DNA from: Thiohalocapsa sp.
GTDB lineage: Bacteria > Pseudomonadota > Gammaproteobacteria > Chromatiales > Chromatiaceae
DNA: 64,000 nucleotides
Assembly: GCA_021736785.1 (NCBI GenBank)
Contig: JAIPFF010000004.1
Coordinates: 1-64,000 of the forward strand
Direction: 5' to 3'
Shown here: piece by piece, positions 41,356 to 50,606 of the stretch
How positions within the stretch are numbered: position 1 is the stretch's first letter
How the letters are laid out: each line of letters starts with the position of its first letter
Notes under the pieces: model-generated
Told to the model about the DNA's origin: nothing
Database searches by the model: none
The model's input: only the letters and a program-made list of their open reading frames with translations
Translations under genes and position numbers: made by a program

Positions 41356-41994
41356 CGCCCGACCCCGGTTGTAGCTTGGAGCCCCCAACGCGCGGCTTTT
41401 TCAACCGTCTTCGATTGCTCCGCCGGCTATCCGTCCCGATGCAGCCGGGTCGGCCGAGGCAATGCCAGGGCAGCGACATGCGCCACGGAGCAGTCCCGGA
41501 TCATTGGCGACAGTCCCGACTGAACGGCGCGTCGACATCGGCCCGCGGCCGGCAACAATCACACACCGTCAGTAAGAATATTAGTTCAGACTGATAGGCT
41601 CGCCGGGCCGCCCGACGGGATCGTTGACTGCGGTCAAATGGATGGGTTTCACCGACGAACGGCGACGAGATCCGCGTGGACTCCTCTTCGGCAGCGGGCG
41701 GACATGCTGAGCCGAATGGCCGAGCAATGGCTCGCCGGTCTGCGTGAATGCCTGTTCGGACGCCGTCCGCGCCGACGGCACAAGCGATCGGCGCGGCGCG
41801 GTCGCGCGCTCGAGCCCGGTCGCACGCCCGGGCGTGGGCGCGCGCGCTGTTTCCGCCTGCGCACCGCGAGCGCCATCCGCACCGATGCAATGATCGATCC
41901 TGACGCAGGACAACCGGAAACGCGATTGCACCTACCCACGGGCGCTGCTTTGATTACCCTACTCGGCTATCTGCAAGCGCAAGCGGGGGAAGCG
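41356..41994. other. shared divergent promoter region of the two V-ATPase operons
   Basis: About 640 bases between the two operons. An AT-rich patch (about 41553-41600, GTAAGAATATTAG) stands out from GC-rich surroundings and is the likeliest promoter area for both directions; I could not assign confident -35/-10 pairs. The palindrome at 41624-41637 lies beside it. The plus-strand frame is open from 41638, but its N-terminal part is Arg-rich and looks non-coding. Confidence 0.55.
41624..41637. promoter_or_regulatory. putative Crp/Fnr-family operator
   Basis: TTGAC-TGCG-GTCAA is a perfect 5-4-5 palindrome. It fits the TTGA-N6-TCAA core of Crp/Fnr-family sites (FNR: TTGAT-N4-ATCAA). It lies in the region shared by both V-ATPase operons, and a Crp/Fnr-type regulator is encoded at 52351-53031. 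Confidence 0.45.
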
Positions 41995-42312
41995 GTGGAC
42001 GACACATTGAAACGACTGCTCGACGCCGAGATGCGGGCCGAGAAGCTCGCCCAAGACGCGGAGGCAGAGCAAGAGCGCCTGATCCAAGAGGCGATGCGCG
42101 AGGCCCGTTCCGAGGACGAGCGCTTCACCGCGCGCGTGCCGGAAATGCACCGGGCCTTCATCGGCAAGGCCGAGGAGCGCGCCGAGCAAACGGTCGCGGA
42201 GCTCAAACGGCGCTATGACGAGCGTCATGTGCAGTTGCGCAACATGGCCGAGCAGCGCGAGCAGGACGCGCTCGAAGCGAGTTTCGCACTGCTGATCGAT
42301 CCCCGGCTGTGA
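41995..42312 (+). CDS. V/A-type ATPase G/H-like stalk subunit (operon 2)
   Basis: A 105-residue, almost wholly coiled-coil protein: DDTLKRLLDAEMRAEKLAQD at the start, then long Glu/Arg/Ala heptads to the C-terminus. This fits peripheral-stalk subunit G/H, partner of E. The GTG at 41995 has a strong GGGGGA 5-6 bases upstream and starts directly on the coiled coil. An in-frame ATG at 41890 would add 35 residues and lacks a ribosome site. First gene of the plus-strand operon. Confidence 0.75.
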   Translation: MDDTLKRLLDAEMRAEKLAQDAEAEQERLIQEAMREARSEDERFTARVPEMHRAFIGKAEERAEQTVAELKRRYDERHVQLRNMAEQREQDALEASFALLIDPRL

Positions 42313-42361
42313 TGTTGCCGCAACCCGGCGCACCGGCCGTGAGCTCCCGGGGGCGGCCGAG

Positions 42362-43420
42362 ATGAGCGCCGGCAATCAAGCCTATCTGAACACCCGCATC
42401 TCGGCGATGACCGAGCGCCTGCTGGGCCCCGATCGGATGCGCGGCCTGCTTCAGCTGTCGCTGGCGGATCTGGCGGAGCGCTTCGAGCTCGCGCCGCTGC
42501 TCGACGAGCAGCTCTCGGTGCGGGCCAAGAGCCGCGCCGTCGAGCAGGCCCTGGTGCAGGTTCTGATGTCGGAGATCAAGGTGCTGACCCGCCCCATGAC
42601 CTCTGTCGAGCGCGCGTTGGTGCTGGCATGGGGGCGAAAGTTCGCACTGCTGAACCTGAAGACGCTGATCCGCGGCAAGCTCTACGAGCTCGATCAGGCG
42701 GACATCCGCGACAATCTCTACGACCTGCCCGCGGACGTGCGCCTGCCTCACCAAGAGCTGTTCCGCGCCGAGAGCGTGCTGGAACTGCTGCGCACGCTGG
42801 AGCAAGGGCCTTATCGCATCATTGCCCGCCAAGCGCGCCAAGTATTCGAGCAGAAGCGCGAGCATTTCGCCCTCGAAGCCGCCATCGATCAGCAGTACTA
42901 CCACGAGCTTGCCCGCCAGGCCCAGCAGTTCCCGAGCGAGAGCCTGCAGCCGCTGCGGGCGATGATGGGGCTGCTGCTCGATCGCATCGACTTGCTCTGG
43001 CTGCTGCGCTTTCGCTTCTCCTATCAGCTCTCGCCGAGCGAGACCTTCTATTACTTGGTCCCGTCTTTTCGGCTGCTCTACCGAGACCGGCTGCTGGCGC
43101 TCGTCAACGTCGAAACCTTCGAGCAGCTCCTGCAGGCACTGCCGGAGCCGTTGAACGGTGCGGTGGCCGGCAGCAGCAGCATCATCGAGGTCCAACAGCG
43201 TGCGGGTGTGTTCACCGCGGCGGAAACCCGCCGGCTGCTGGCCCACAGCACCTCGGGCATTGCCCGTGCACTCGGCTATTTGATCCTGCGCGAGCGGGAC
43301 TTGTTTATGCTGTTCTCTCTGATTCAGGGCAAGCTGCTCGATCTGCCGCAGGATCTGATCGAGATCGGCGTCGAGGTCGCCGATCCGCATTGCCCGAGCG
43401 GCATCGGCCACGCGGCATGA
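42362..43420 (+). CDS. V/A-type ATPase subunit C (V0D/AC39 family, operon 2)
   Basis: The socket that couples the K ring to the central stalk. The 352-residue all-helical protein has the AC39 repeats: YLNTRISAMTERLL near the start, WGRKFALLNLKTLIRGKLYE, RRAMM-type LRAMMGLLLDRIDLLWLLRFRF, and RALGYLILRERDLFMLFSLIQGK near the end, with the acidic Glu/Asp-rich faces of the family. It lies 49 bases after the G/H gene. Confidence 0.92.
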   Translation: MSAGNQAYLNTRISAMTERLLGPDRMRGLLQLSLADLAERFELAPLLDEQLSVRAKSRAVEQALVQVLMSEIKVLTRPMTSVERALVLAWGRKFALLNLKTLIRGKLYELDQADIRDNLYDLPADVRLPHQELFRAESVLELLRTLEQGPYRIIARQARQVFEQKREHFALEAAIDQQYYHELARQAQQFPSESLQPLRAMMGLLLDRIDLLWLLRFRFSYQLSPSETFYYLVPSFRLLYRDRLLALVNVETFEQLLQALPEPLNGAVAGSSSIIEVQQRAGVFTAAETRRLLAHSTSGIARALGYLILRERDLFMLFSLIQGKLLDLPQDLIEIGVEVADPHCPSGIGHAA

Positions 43421-43579
43421 GCGGATACCCGCACGCCGCTCGCCGAGGGAAAGCCTTCCGGAGGCCGCGCGCCGCGCACGTCGCGGGCGGCGAGACCGGC
43501 ATCCGGCCGCGGCCGGGCGCTTCGACAAACGCAACCAAGCCCGCGGCAGCCGATGCCCGAGGCCGGAGATAACCCGACA

Positions 43580-45568
43580 ATGCTTCGCTCGCTGCCGATG
43601 AAGCATGTGCGCCTGCTGCTCATGACGGACGACCTGCCGCAGGCCTCGCTCAGCTTGGCCGAAACCGAGAGCTTCCACCCCGATACCCGCCCGCCCGAAG
43701 ACGAGCAGCTCAACGGCGCGCCGGGCCGCGACTACCGCGAGCTTTTCCAGCTCGCCAGCTCGCGACTGCAGAAGATCGCCAAACTGGTGCCGATAACGGA
43801 CGCCGCGGACATCGAGGATGTGCGCGTGGTCTATCACGAGGAGCTCGCCGCGATCAGCCAGCAGCTGCGGGAGCGATGGTCAGAGGCCTCGCAGTTCGAA
43901 GAGGGCTTTCGGCGCATCGAAGAGGAGAAGCGTCTGGTCAAGGAGCAGGAAGCGGCGCTGGAGAACTTCGCCAACCTCAAGATCGACTTGGGTGCGCTGC
44001 GCAAGAAGACGCGCTTCCTGGACTTTTATGTGGGCATGGTGCCGCGCGCGAACGTGCAGCGGCTCGAGGGGGCAGTCCGCTTGGCGGATTACATGCTGTT
44101 CGACTACCTGCGCCGAGGCGACCATGCCCATGTCATCATCGTCGGCCCGGCCGGCGAGAAAGACGATCAGCTCAGCGCGGTGTTGAGCTCGGCCGGCTTT
44201 CAGCCGCTGCCGATCCCGAGAGGCATCGACGATGCCAGCCCCGCGCGCAAGCGCGCGGAGTTCGCCGGGCGCCGGGATGCGCTCGAGGCAGAGCACCGGG
44301 CGCTGCAGGACAAGCTCGACCAATGGGCACGCGACAATGGCGACGTCCTGCTCGAAGCGCGCCGCGCCCTGCTGCTGGCCGAGCCCTTCGTGACGCTGGA
44401 CCCGTCGATCCGCAGCAGCGGGCATTTGGCGGTGCTCGCGGGCTGGGTGCCGGCCCGCGCCGTCGTGGAGATGGAGGCCAAGCTGCGCGACAGCCTGGCG
44501 CTGCCGTTCGCGCTGCAGGCGCGCGACCCGCGTTCCGACGAGCGCCCGCTGGTGCCCACCGTGCCGACCCGCAGTCGGCTGCTTGCGCCCTTCTCGACCC
44601 TGGTCAAGCAATACGGCATCCCTCAGTACGGGGAAATCGACCCGACGCCGCTGTTCGCGCTCACGTTCCTGCTGATGTTCGGCATGATGTTCGGCGACGT
44701 CGGGCACGGCGCCGTCATCGCGCTGGCGGCCTGGTATTGGCGCGACAAGCTCAAGAGCTTCGCCTTGTTCGGGATGGCCGCCGGCGCCTCGTCGGTCCTG
44801 TTCGGCTTCGTCTTCGGCAGTGTATTCGGTTACGAAGAATGGCTGCCGGCGTTATGGATGGCGCCGCTGCACGATCCGATCCTGATGCTCAAGGTCGCGC
44901 TCGGCTGGGGCATCGCCTTCATCATCGTCGCGTGTCTGCTCGGCATCTACAACCGCGTCGTCACCGGCAACCTCCAAGGCGCGGTATTCGGCCCGCACGG
45001 CGCGGTCAATCTGGTTTTCTATCTCGGTTTCCTGACCGGGGGTTACCTGCTCGCCACAACCGGCGGTTTCGGTTTCTGGCCGGCACTGATCGTCGTCGCA
45101 TCGCTGTCGACACTGGCCGCTTATCAGTGGCGCCACCAGACCGGACCGACCGGCGAAAAAGCATTGATCGTGTTCATCGAGACGTTGGACACCGTCATCG
45201 TCTATCTCTCGAATACCTTGTCGTTCCTGCGCGTCTCGGCGTTCAGCCTGAACCATGCGGCGCTTGCGATCGCCGTCTTCACGCTGAGCGATATGGTCGG
45301 TGTATTCGGCACCGTCGTCACGTTGCTGCTGGGAAACCTGTTCATCCTGGTGCTGGAGGGCGGAATCGTGATGATCCAAGTCATGCGCTTGGAGTACTAC
45401 GAGGGCTTTTCCCGATATTTCTCCGGAGACGGGCACGAATTCGCGCCGATCCGCCTGCGCCGGCCGGAAGCCGGCACCGATGCGCGCCCGCAAGCCGATG
45501 CGCGCGAGCGTACAACCGGACATCGGCCGGAACCGGCGGCCGATGATCTGCGCCCGGCAGGCTCATAG
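43580..45568 (+). CDS. V/A-type ATPase subunit I/a (operon 2)
   Basis: Proton-channel stator subunit. The 662-residue protein has a long soluble N-terminal domain with coiled coils (about 90-130 and 225-265), then eight or so membrane helices from about residue 350. Landmarks are YGEIDPTPLFALTFLLMFGMMFGDVGHG, FGFVFGSVFGYEEW and LSNTLSFLRVSAFSLNHAAL with the essential arginine. ATG 43580 (MLRSLPMKHVRLLL) is preferred over 43553; GGAG lies about 11 bases upstream. The C-terminal 40 residues are a polar tail not seen in operon 1. Confidence 0.95.
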   Translation: MLRSLPMKHVRLLLMTDDLPQASLSLAETESFHPDTRPPEDEQLNGAPGRDYRELFQLASSRLQKIAKLVPITDAADIEDVRVVYHEELAAISQQLRERWSEASQFEEGFRRIEEEKRLVKEQEAALENFANLKIDLGALRKKTRFLDFYVGMVPRANVQRLEGAVRLADYMLFDYLRRGDHAHVIIVGPAGEKDDQLSAVLSSAGFQPLPIPRGIDDASPARKRAEFAGRRDALEAEHRALQDKLDQWARDNGDVLLEARRALLLAEPFVTLDPSIRSSGHLAVLAGWVPARAVVEMEAKLRDSLALPFALQARDPRSDERPLVPTVPTRSRLLAPFSTLVKQYGIPQYGEIDPTPLFALTFLLMFGMMFGDVGHGAVIALAAWYWRDKLKSFALFGMAAGASSVLFGFVFGSVFGYEEWLPALWMAPLHDPILMLKVALGWGIAFIIVACLLGIYNRVVTGNLQGAVFGPHGAVNLVFYLGFLTGGYLLATTGGFGFWPALIVVASLSTLAAYQWRHQTGPTGEKALIVFIETLDTVIVYLSNTLSFLRVSAFSLNHAALAIAVFTLSDMVGVFGTVVTLLLGNLFILVLEGGIVMIQVMRLEYYEGFSRYFSGDGHEFAPIRLRRPEAGTDARPQADARERTTGHRPEPAADDLRPAGS

Positions 45569-45630
45569 CGACCGCCGCTGGCCGCCTGCTCATTCAATCA
45601 ACGTCCGAACGATAACAATCGAGGTCTTCT

Positions 45631-46080
45631 ATGTACTGGCTCGTCGCTTTGATGTCCCTCGCCATCGCCGGTCTGCTGCTGACCGGGCTCTACCTTGAAA
45701 TCCGCCCGCGGGCGACGCTGCGGATTCCCGCCTGGTTCAAGCCCGCGCTCGGCGCACAGCTCGTCGTCTTCGTCGGCGCCCAGCTTGGCCTGCTGCTGCT
45801 GGGCGTCAACGAGGTGATGGCGGAGGAGACCGCGGAGGTCGCCGGCACCGTCTCGCAGATGTCCACCGGCATGGGCTTGGCCATTCTCGGTGTCGGCGTG
45901 CCCACCGGCCTCTCCACCATCGGCGCCGGCATCGCCGTCGGCCCCATCGGTGCCGCCTCGCTGGCCGCCGTCATGGAGCGCCCCGAGGCCCTCGGTCGCA
46001 GCCTGATCTTCCTGGGCCTTGCCGAAGGCATCGCGATCTACGGATTGGTCATGAGTATCCTCCTGCTGAACCGGCTCTGA
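45631..46080 (+). CDS. V/A-type ATPase proton-carrying subunit K/c (operon 2, four-helix form)
   Basis: A 149-residue rotor subunit predicted to have four membrane helices: about 3-21, 40-58, 81-112 and 123-148. The last two form the conserved hairpin with a MERPEALGR loop and ion-binding E132 in GLAEGIAIYGL. The first pair has no membrane carboxylate, so each subunit carries a single proton site. The N-terminal pair is not a cleavable signal peptide by appearance. Gly after the Glu argues for H+. Confidence 0.92.
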   Translation: MYWLVALMSLAIAGLLLTGLYLEIRPRATLRIPAWFKPALGAQLVVFVGAQLGLLLLGVNEVMAEETAEVAGTVSQMSTGMGLAILGVGVPTGLSTIGAGIAVGPIGAASLAAVMERPEALGRSLIFLGLAEGIAIYGLVMSILLLNRL

Positions 46081-46087
46081 GCGCGCC

Positions 46088-46432
46088 ATGGCAAACAGCG
46101 ACACCACGCCCGATCGCCGCGCCAGGATGCTGTTTCTCGGAGAAGACAGTCTCGCCGACGGATTTCGGCTGATCGGCTTCGAGATCCACAGCAGTCCGGA
46201 CCGCGACGACGTCGAGCGGATCGTTCGCGAGCTGCAGCGCGAGCGCGAGCATGCGCTGATCATCATCGATGACGCGATGATGCAGGCGCAGATTCCCGCG
46301 CTGGAGCAAGTGCGCGCCGAAGGCGGGCGAATCGTCGTCATCTCGGTGCCGCCGCTGGCCGGGCCGACACGCCTCGGCAGCAACGTCGCCGAGCGGCTGG
46401 CCAGTATGTTCGGCAACGCGCAGGCGACATGA
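46088..46432 (+). CDS. V/A-type ATPase subunit F (operon 2)
   Basis: A 114-residue central-stalk subunit: RMLFLGEDSLADGFRLIGFE matches the F-subunit opening, HALIIIDDAMM the central strand, and GGRIVVISVPPL the third. It lies 7 bases after K. A 39-codon frame overlaps its stop and runs to the E start (46429-46545). Confidence 0.9.
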   Translation: MANSDTTPDRRARMLFLGEDSLADGFRLIGFEIHSSPDRDDVERIVRELQREREHALIIIDDAMMQAQIPALEQVRAEGGRIVVISVPPLAGPTRLGSNVAERLASMFGNAQAT

Positions 46433-46541
46433 CGCGGCGCGGGCAACGCGCCGAGCTGGCCAAGGGGCAGGCCATGCACCGGCGTTGCCTCGGGCAGCCG
46501 ACGACCGGGATCCGACCTGAACAGACATCAAGGCAGCAAAC

Positions 46542-47183
46542 GTGACCCAAGCACAAGAGCTCGAACAGGCCATTCTGGCCCGCGCGGAACGGCTTGCAAA
46601 CGAATACCGCGAGCGCGCGAAGCGCAGCCGCGACAGCATCCTGCGCGAGTCCGCCGAACGGCTGCGACTACGCGAGCAGCGCGAAGAGGCCATCGCCAAG
46701 TCCCTCGGCGAGCGCAGCTACCGGCAACAGGTCCAGGCAGAAGAGCTGAAGATGCAAAGCCATTTGGATCGCGTGCGCTGGAACCTGGTGCGCGACGTGC
46801 AGGATCGGCTCGCCGAGCGCCTGCAGGCACTGGTCGGCGACGAGGCGGCCTACCTGGAGACCCTCGCCGGCTTCATCGGCACCGCGGTCGGGGAGATCGA
46901 GCGCGATACCCTCTCGGTGCGCGCCAACGCCCGCGACCTGAAGCTGCTCTCCGCCCGGTGGCAGCAGATTGCCGAAACGCTGCCCGAGGGCAAGCAAGTT
47001 CGCTTGGACGACACGCCCCTGGAAACGCTCGGCGGCGTGCTCGTGGTCAGCGAGGACGGCCGGCTGCGGGTCGACAACACCTTCGAGGGACGCATGGCGC
47101 GCCTGCGCGCGCACATCCAGCACCGCATCCTGGAGCGCCTCCTCCCGAGCGGCTTCGATACCGGCAACATCTTCGGCGGTTGA
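46542..47183 (+). CDS. V/A-type ATPase subunit E (operon 2)
   Basis: Peripheral-stalk subunit, 213 residues. The N-terminal coiled coil (about 5-90, LEQAILARAERLANEYRER pattern) is followed by a globular domain ending LGGVLVVSEDGRLRVDNTFEGRMARL (given in order), the family signature for E. The start is GTG 46542. It precedes A by four bases. Confidence 0.92.
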   Translation: MTQAQELEQAILARAERLANEYRERAKRSRDSILRESAERLRLREQREEAIAKSLGERSYRQQVQAEELKMQSHLDRVRWNLVRDVQDRLAERLQALVGDEAAYLETLAGFIGTAVGEIERDTLSVRANARDLKLLSARWQQIAETLPEGKQVRLDDTPLETLGGVLVVSEDGRLRVDNTFEGRMARLRAHIQHRILERLLPSGFDTGNIFGG

Positions 47184-47187
47184 GCAT

Positions 47188-48981
47188 ATGACAGACTCCC
47201 AACGCGTCGGCGTCGTGCGCGACATCAACGGCCCCATCGTCACCATCGAGCTCCCCGGCGTGCGCAGCGGCGAGCAGGTCAAGATCGGCGAGCTGGGTCT
47301 GGTGGGCGAAGTGATCTCGCTGTCCGGACGCCAAGCCGTCGTACAGACCTACGAGAGCACCGACGGCGTGCGCCCCGGCGAGCCCGCCGCCGGACTCGGC
47401 TGGCCGCTGTCGGTGGAGCTCGGCCCCGGCCTCATGGGCGGCATCTTCGACGGCGTGCAGCGCCCGCTGGAGAAGATCGCACTCGAGTCCGGGGACTATA
47501 TCCGTCGCGGCCTGACCGTCCCGGCGCTGGATCGGAGCAAAGAATGGGAATTCGTGCCCAACCCGGAGCTCGCCCCCGGTAAACAGGTGAGCCACGGCAC
47601 GGTACTCGGCACGGTGCAGGAAACCGAAACCATCGTGCACAAGATTCTGGTGCCGCCGGGCATCGCGGGCGAGCTCGAAGAAGTCGCACCGAAGGGCGAC
47701 TACGACATCGAGGCCACCATCGCCCATGTGCGCGACCAGCGCGGACGCAGTCAGCGGCTATCGCTTTACCACCGCTGGCCGGTGCGCAAACCGCGCCCCT
47801 ATTTCCGCCGCGACGACGGCATCTCGCCGCTGATCACCGGGCAGCGGGTCATCGACACCTTCTTTCCGCAGCTCAAGGGCGGCAAGGGCGCCGTGCCGGG
47901 CCCGTTCGGCGCCGGCAAGACCGTGGTCCAGCAGCAGATCGCGCGCTGGTCGAATGCCGACATCGTCATTTATGTCGGCTGCGGCGAGCGCGGCAACGAG
48001 CTGGTCGACGTACTCGAGAGCTTCCCGAAGCTGGAGGATCCCTACACCGGGCGCAAGCTGATGGAGCGCACCCTGCTGGTCGCCAATACCTCCAATATGC
48101 CCGTCGTGGCGCGCGAGGCGTCGATTTACGTCGGCCTGACCATGGCCGAGTACTACCGCGATATGGGCTACGACGTGGTCATGCTGGCGGATTCCACCTC
48201 GCGCTGGGCCGAGGCCCTGCGCGAGGTCTCCGGCCGCCTCGGGCAAATGCCCGTCGAAGAGGGCTATCCGGCCTACCTTGCCTCCCGGCTCGCCGCCGTC
48301 TACGAGCGCGCCGGGCGGGTCGAGACCTTCGACGCCGGCTCCGGCTCGGTGACGCTGATCGGCGCCGTCTCGCCGCCGGGCGGCGACTTCTCCGAGCCGG
48401 TCACGAGCCACACCAAAGACATCATCGAGACCTTCTGGGCGTTGTCCAAAGAGCTCGCGGACGCGCGCCATTATCCCAGTATCGACTGGGTGACCAGCTT
48501 CTCGGCCCACGTGCACACCGCCGCCGAATGGTGGCACAAGGAGGTGGACCGGCATTGGGAGACGCGCCGCACCGAGGCGCTGGCGCTGCTGGCCCGCGAC
48601 GCGGAGCTCTCGCGCATCGTCAACCTGGTCGGGCCCGAGGCCCTGTCGGACGCGCAGCGCTGGCAGTTGGAGGGGGCCTCGTTGATCAAGGAGGGCGTGC
48701 TGCAGCAAAGCGCGCTGGACGACATCGATACCTTCTGCTCACCGCAGAAGCAGTTCGCCCTGCTGGACCTGGCCCTATCGATCTACGACAAGGGCATGGC
48801 GCTGATCGAGCTCGGCGTGCCGGTGACGGAACTGCAGAACATGCCGCAGCTCGCGCGCACGCGCCGCTGCAAGTCCATGTACACCAGCGATCAGGTCGAC
48901 GAGATCCGCGCCTTCTCCGTCGAGGTCGCGAACGCGTTCGAGGCCATTGGCCTGGAGTACGCCAAGCAGCGCGCCGACTAG
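47188..48981 (+). CDS. V/A-type ATPase catalytic subunit A (operon 2)
   Basis: Catalytic head subunit, 597 residues. Canonical Walker A G238-PFGAG-K244-T245, E267 in GCGERGNE, the non-homologous bulge (about 115-195), and Walker B in [21 protein letters not shown]. Compared with the operon 1 A subunit it is closer to the family consensus throughout (PGPFGAGKT; SHTKDIIETFWAL). ATG 47188 is four bases after E. Confidence 0.97.
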   Translation: MTDSQRVGVVRDINGPIVTIELPGVRSGEQVKIGELGLVGEVISLSGRQAVVQTYESTDGVRPGEPAAGLGWPLSVELGPGLMGGIFDGVQRPLEKIALESGDYIRRGLTVPALDRSKEWEFVPNPELAPGKQVSHGTVLGTVQETETIVHKILVPPGIAGELEEVAPKGDYDIEATIAHVRDQRGRSQRLSLYHRWPVRKPRPYFRRDDGISPLITGQRVIDTFFPQLKGGKGAVPGPFGAGKTVVQQQIARWSNADIVIYVGCGERGNELVDVLESFPKLEDPYTGRKLMERTLLVANTSNMPVVAREASIYVGLTMAEYYRDMGYDVVMLADSTSRWAEALREVSGRLGQMPVEEGYPAYLASRLAAVYERAGRVETFDAGSGSVTLIGAVSPPGGDFSEPVTSHTKDIIETFWALSKELADARHYPSIDWVTSFSAHVHTAAEWWHKEVDRHWETRRTEALALLARDAELSRIVNLVGPEALSDAQRWQLEGASLIKEGVLQQSALDDIDTFCSPQKQFALLDLALSIYDKGMALIELGVPVTELQNMPQLARTRRCKSMYTSDQVDEIRAFSVEVANAFEAIGLEYAKQRAD

Positions 48982-49063
48982 CGCGCGGAGACCATCCCGG
49001 CAACGCCGAAAGGCAGGCACGCGTCGACAGCACCTCGACCTCCGCAGCGAGACAGCGACTTCC

Positions 49064-50443
49064 ATGAGCATCAAAGAATACCGAACAGCAAGCGAGGCCC
49101 GCGGCGGGCTGATCGTGGTCCGCGACACCCCCGGCGTCTCGTTCGGCGACCGTGTGCGCATCACCGACAGCCGCGGCGAGACCCGCGACGGACAGGTGAT
49201 CCGCAGCGCCGACGACGAGGTGCTGATCCTGGTCTTCGAGGGCACCGACGACCTGGACCTGGAGGACATCTGGGTGCGCTTCATGAACGAGCCGGTGGAA
49301 ATCGCGCTGTCGCCCGAGATCCTCGGCCGCGAGTTCAACGGCCTCGGCGAGCCGCGCGACGGCCGCCCGCCGGTCCTCTCGAACATCCACCGCGCCGTCG
49401 GCGGCTCCGCCATCAACCCGGCCGCGCGCACCTATCCGCGAGAGTTCATCCAGACCGGCATCTCCACCATCGACGGGCTGAACTCGCTGGTCCGCGGTCA
49501 AAAATTGCCCATCTTCTCCGGCTCCGGCCTGCCGCATAACCGGCTCGCGGCCCAGATCGTGCGCCAAGCCAAGCTGATCGACGAGGAATCGAGCTTTTCC
49601 GTCGTCTTCGCCGCCATGGGCGTCTCTTACGCGGACGCCAAGTTCTTCCGCGACGAGTTCGCCTCCTCCGGCGTGCTGCGCAACGTGGTCATGTTCGTGA
49701 ACCTGGCGGACGACCCGCCGGTGGAGCGCCTGACGCTGCCGCGCACGGCACTGACCGCGGCCGAATACCTGGCCTACGACCTCGACCGCCACGTGCTCGT
49801 GGTCATGACGGACATGACCTACTACGCCGAGGCCCTGCGCGAGGTGGCCACGGCCAAGGGCGACGTGCCGGCACGCAAAGGCTACCCGGGCTACCTCTAC
49901 TCCGACCTCGCCGAGATCTACGAGCGCTGCGGGCGCATCCACGAGCGCCACGGCTCCATCACGATGATGCCTGTGGTCTCGATGCCCTCGGACGACATCA
50001 CCCATCCGATCCCGGACCTGACCGGCTACATCACCGAGGGCCAGATCGTGCTCTCGCGCGAGTTGCAGAACCAGGGCATCTATCCGCCGGTGCACATCTC
50101 GCCGAGCCTGTCGCGGCTGATGAAGGACGGCATCGGCAAGGACTTTACCCGCGACGATCACCCCCGTGTCGCCGCCCAGTTGTACGCGTTGTATGCCCGC
50201 GCGCTGGAAACGCGCAACCTGGCCAGCATCATCGGCGCCGACGAGCTCTCCGAGCGCGACCGGCGTTACCTGAAGTTCGCCGATGCCTTCGACAGCCGCT
50301 TCGTCGGTCAGGGCGAGTCCGAGGACCGTTCCATCGACGCGACGCTGAATTTGGCCTGGGAGCTGATGAGCATGTTCCCGCGCGATATGCTGACACGTGT
50401 GTCGGAGACCGAGTTGGCGAAATACCACCAAGGAAGCGACTGA
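49064..50443 (+). CDS. V/A-type ATPase subunit B (operon 2)
   Basis: Non-catalytic head subunit, 459 residues. Landmarks: LGREFNGLGEPRDGRPP, STIDGLNSLVRGQKLPIFSG, PHNRLAAQIVRQAKL replacing the P-loop, MTDMTYYAEALREVATA, KGYPGYLYSDLAEIYERCG, DDITHPIPDLTGYITEGQIV. ATG 49064 (MSIKEYRTASEARGG) is chosen; the frame upstream overlaps the A gene. It lies 82 bases after A and 163 before D. Confidence 0.97.
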   Translation: MSIKEYRTASEARGGLIVVRDTPGVSFGDRVRITDSRGETRDGQVIRSADDEVLILVFEGTDDLDLEDIWVRFMNEPVEIALSPEILGREFNGLGEPRDGRPPVLSNIHRAVGGSAINPAARTYPREFIQTGISTIDGLNSLVRGQKLPIFSGSGLPHNRLAAQIVRQAKLIDEESSFSVVFAAMGVSYADAKFFRDEFASSGVLRNVVMFVNLADDPPVERLTLPRTALTAAEYLAYDLDRHVLVVMTDMTYYAEALREVATAKGDVPARKGYPGYLYSDLAEIYERCGRIHERHGSITMMPVVSMPSDDITHPIPDLTGYITEGQIVLSRELQNQGIYPPVHISPSLSRLMKDGIGKDFTRDDHPRVAAQLYALYARALETRNLASIIGADELSERDRRYLKFADAFDSRFVGQGESEDRSIDATLNLAWELMSMFPRDMLTRVSETELAKYHQGSD

Positions 50444-50606
50444 CACGATGATCGGCGCAGACGCGCTGATCGGACGACGGACCGGGGTCATGAGCGCGAG
50501 TCAACGTGATGCGGCATCCGCGCCGGCGTGGCGCCCGATCGGCACGACACGCGCGCATCTTTCTTAGAGCCACACCGAACGGCAGCTAACCGGACATCGT
50601 AGAGCT

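Noticed and set aside
41638..41994. N-terminal extension of the operon 2 G/H-like subunit (ATG 41638, 41704 or 41890)
   Set aside because: Arg-rich non-coding-looking text without ribosome sites; the GTG at 41995 has a strong GGGGGA and begins on the coiled coil.
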